64,000 nt of DNA from Deltaproteobacteria bacterium (lineage in GTDB: Bacteria; Myxococcota_A; Bradymonadia; REDH01), in assembly GCA_007693585.1 (NCBI GenBank), contig REDH01000050.1:52932-116931 (forward strand), given 5' to 3'. The notes under the pieces are model-generated. The model was given only the letters and a program-made list of their open reading frames with translations. It did not search any database and was not told where the DNA came from. The translations under genes and the position numbers were made by a program. Within the stretch, counting starts at the first letter, position 1. The number at the start of each line of letters is the position of its first letter. This document shows positions 62,288 to 64,000 of the stretch, in pieces.

Positions 62288-63895
62288 TCAGCGGCGGAGG
62301 CAGACCACGTGGGCGCGTTCGGTGCTGAGCCCCTCGAGGACACGAGACCGGACGCAGGACTCGTACTCGCGGGTTCGGTCCTGTTCGTCCTCGATGATGT
62401 CGACGATCGGTTCGAGGATGGCGCGCACTTCCCGTTCGATGGCGTCGTTGGCCTCGCGCACTTCGCGCCGCAGCTCGGCGTGCTCATAGGCGCGCCGGTC
62501 GAACGCGTCGGGCCACCGGGTTTCGTCGGTGAACTCGAGGGCGACGAGGGTGGCGAAGTGGACGTTGGTGGAGGAGAAGTCGGCGTCGCTGAGATTGGCG
62601 CGTGTGAGGTTCGCGCTGTGGAAGTCCGCGCCGGCGACCTGGGCCTCCCGGAAGCTGGCTCCCTCGAGATTTGCCGAGCGGAAGATGGCGGAGGAGAGGT
62701 CGGCCTCGCTGAGGGTCGCTCCGGCGAGGTTGGCGTTGGCGAAGTCGGCCTGGTGGAGGCGGGTTCCGGCGAGGAAGGCGTTGGGCATGGCGACGGAGCG
62801 GAACTGGGCGTGTTCGAGCATGGCCCCGGCGAGGGAGACGCCGGTGAGGGTGGCATCGGAGAAGTTGGCGCGCGCCATGTCGAGGTTCCGGAGGTCGAGC
62901 AGCGAGAGGGTGGCGCCGGAGAAGTCGATCTCGTTGAGCGTGGCGTCGGCGAACTGCGCCCGGTCGACGGTGGCCCGGTGCAGGGAGGCCCCGGTGAGGT
63001 TGGCCCCATTGAAGGTGGTTCGTTCGAGGGTGGCCTGCCGGAAGATCGCACCGGAGAGATCGGCGTCGTTGAATTGGGTTCGGGTGAGGGTGGCGCCCCG
63101 GAAGTCGGCGCGTGCCATCGGGAGGGACCGGAGGCGCTGTCCGGAGAGGTCGGTGTTTCGCAGCCGCGTGCCGACGAGGGAGGCGCCGGCGAGATTGGCG
63201 CGGGACAGGGTGGCACCCGTCAGGTCGGCGCTGTCGAGGGTGGCGGCGGAGAGATCGGCGCTGGTGAGATCCGCCCCGGAGAGGTCGACCCCGGAGAGGT
63301 CCATCTCGCTCAGGTCGACCCGGGTGAGGATGGCTCCGGCGAACACGGTGTCGTCCAGGGTTGCGCCGGTGAGGATGGCTTCGTCGAGGTTGGCCTGCCC
63401 CAGCCGTGCGCCGGTGAGGTTCGCGCCCGCGAGGTCGGCCCCGGTGAGCATGCTGCTCCGCAGGTTGGCCCCCGCCAGATCGGCGTTGCGCAGGTTGACC
63501 CCGGAGAGGTCGACCCCGGAGAGGTCCGCGCCTCGAAGGTTCGCACCCTCGAAGCTCGCGTCCCGGGCGAGGATGCCGCGCAGATCGGTCTCCTCGAGGT
63601 TTGCGCCCGCGAGGTCGGCCCCGGCGAGGTTCATCCCGCTGGTGCTGGTGCGCAGGAGGCTGGCTCCCCGGAGGTTGGCCCCCGACAGGTTGGCCTCCTC
63701 CAGCAGGCTGAAGTCGAGGTTGGCCCCGGAGAGGTTGGCGCCTGCGAGGGTCGTCCCCACAAGGATGTGGCCCGTGAGATCGCGACCGGAGTAGTCCTTG
63801 CCGGACAGATCCCGACCGCTCCAGTCCTTGCTGCACCCCGTGAGGAGCGTGGTCACCAGCAACGTGACCAGCATGATTGAGTGCGAAACGCGCAT
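62288..63895 (-). CDS. Pentapeptide-repeat lipoprotein
   Basis: The 535-residue protein starts at ATG 63895. A lipobox LLTGC gives Cys21 as lipid anchor. Residues ~25-455 are pentapeptide repeats of the A(D/N)LxG type (ANLSGANL, ADLAGANL, ADFHSANL), about 85 repeats, forming a long right-handed quadrilateral beta-helix. The C-terminal ~80 residues are helical and charged (RREVREANDAIEREVRAIL) with two Cys. Such proteins sometimes mimic DNA or bind partners. It is convergent with the SUMF1 gene. Confidence 0.93.
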   Translation of the reverse strand: MRVSHSIMLVTLLVTTLLTGCSKDWSGRDLSGKDYSGRDLTGHILVGTTLAGANLSGANLDFSLLEEANLSGANLRGASLLRTSTSGMNLAGADLAGANLEETDLRGILARDASFEGANLRGADLSGVDLSGVNLRNADLAGANLRSSMLTGADLAGANLTGARLGQANLDEAILTGATLDDTVFAGAILTRVDLSEMDLSGVDLSGADLTSADLSAATLDSADLTGATLSRANLAGASLVGTRLRNTDLSGQRLRSLPMARADFRGATLTRTQFNDADLSGAIFRQATLERTTFNGANLTGASLHRATVDRAQFADATLNEIDFSGATLSLLDLRNLDMARANFSDATLTGVSLAGAMLEHAQFRSVAMPNAFLAGTRLHQADFANANLAGATLSEADLSSAIFRSANLEGASFREAQVAGADFHSANLTRANLSDADFSSTNVHFATLVALEFTDETRWPDAFDRRAYEHAELRREVREANDAIEREVRAILEPIVDIIEDEQDRTREYESCVRSRVLEGLSTERAHVVCLRR

Positions 63896-63916
63896 GGTGA
63901 CCTCCCCCCAGATTTT

Positions 63917-64000
63917 GTCCGTTCGACCCTGATGGTCCGTTCGACCCTGATGGTCCGTTCGACCCGATGGTCCGTTCGACCCTGATGGTCCGTTCGACCC
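63917..64000. repeat. Tandem 18-bp repeat at the window edge
   Basis: At least 4.7 copies of GTCCGTTCGACCCTGATG occur, one missing a base (GACCCGATGG). The array starts 22 bp upstream of the pentapeptide gene start and continues beyond the window, so its total size is unknown. Confidence 0.93.

Noticed and set aside
62484..63836. Long open frames in both directions over the pentapeptide gene
   Set aside because: They follow the 15-bp repeat period in other frames. Only the minus-strand frame with a lipobox and A(D/N)LxG repeats makes protein sense.

Overview
The window is a high-GC, gene-dense chromosomal segment from a bacterium that looks like a member of the Myxococcota/Bradymonadota (former Deltaproteobacteria). 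The pointers are Pro/Ala-linker Ser/Thr kinases with a C-terminal membrane anchor, FHA-domain proteins, Cys-rich lipoproteins with CGNGxC and CSSDAEC motifs, a complete gspC-gspN type II secretion operon whose GspL is PilM-like, a B12-dependent ribonucleotide reductase and a small KQSLYFP-type regulator. No phage, insertion sequence, CRISPR array, tRNA or rRNA was found.

Layout. 1-6.3 kb: a truncated lipoprotein gene, a two-Rossmann FabG4-type reductase, a sirtuin, a membrane protein built of three similar modules, a metal-site-less JAB/MPN-like protein, and enolase. 6.3-12 kb: a Slt-type lytic transglycosylase, a YihY/BrkB membrane protein and a membrane protein with a six-fold 14-residue Gln/Pro/Trp tail repeat. 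12-26.3 kb: gspC-D-E-F-G-H-I-J-K-L-M-N, all on the minus strand, mostly with 1-4 bp overlaps. Directly upstream lies an orphan NtrC-type sigma54 activator (26.4-27.9 kb). Divergent from it are an FHA-GAF-adenylate cyclase, a Ser/Thr kinase and glgC (28-32.7 kb). A 597-bp noncoding stretch with a candidate NrdR box pair precedes nrdJ (33.3-37.1 kb). 37.4-41.5 kb: the conserved phoH-pgpH-ybeY cluster on the minus strand, with mazG divergent from it. 42.6-46.4 kb: a tightly packed operon of a PEGA/TPR envelope protein, an unknown protein, a CPBP membrane protease, a two-helix membrane protein and a TIGR02757/DUF2400 protein. 46.4-51 kb: a large lipoprotein, a small regulator, a CBM9-type lipoprotein and a secreted protein. 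51-57 kb: a MurC-like ligase with a FolC-like P-loop, aspartokinase, and a fused TIGR03960/DUF2344 radical SAM protein. 57.3-62.2 kb: an overlapping operon of an FHA-ABCG exporter, an M48 protease and a membrane-anchored SUMF1-fold protein. 62.3-64 kb: a pentapeptide-repeat lipoprotein and an 18-bp tandem repeat that runs off the window.

How the genes fit together. Much of the window concerns the cell envelope: secretion, peptidoglycan turnover, export, membrane proteases and lipoproteins. Phospho-Thr signalling parts are unusually concentrated: one kinase and two FHA proteins (a cyclase and an exporter). The most unusual loci are the FHA-ABCG/M48/SUMF1 operon with an 118-bp tandem duplication at its 5' end, the sirtuin/triple-module/dead-MPN group, and the type II secretion operon with its Gly-Leu insertion in the secretin gate and Cys-rich GspC.
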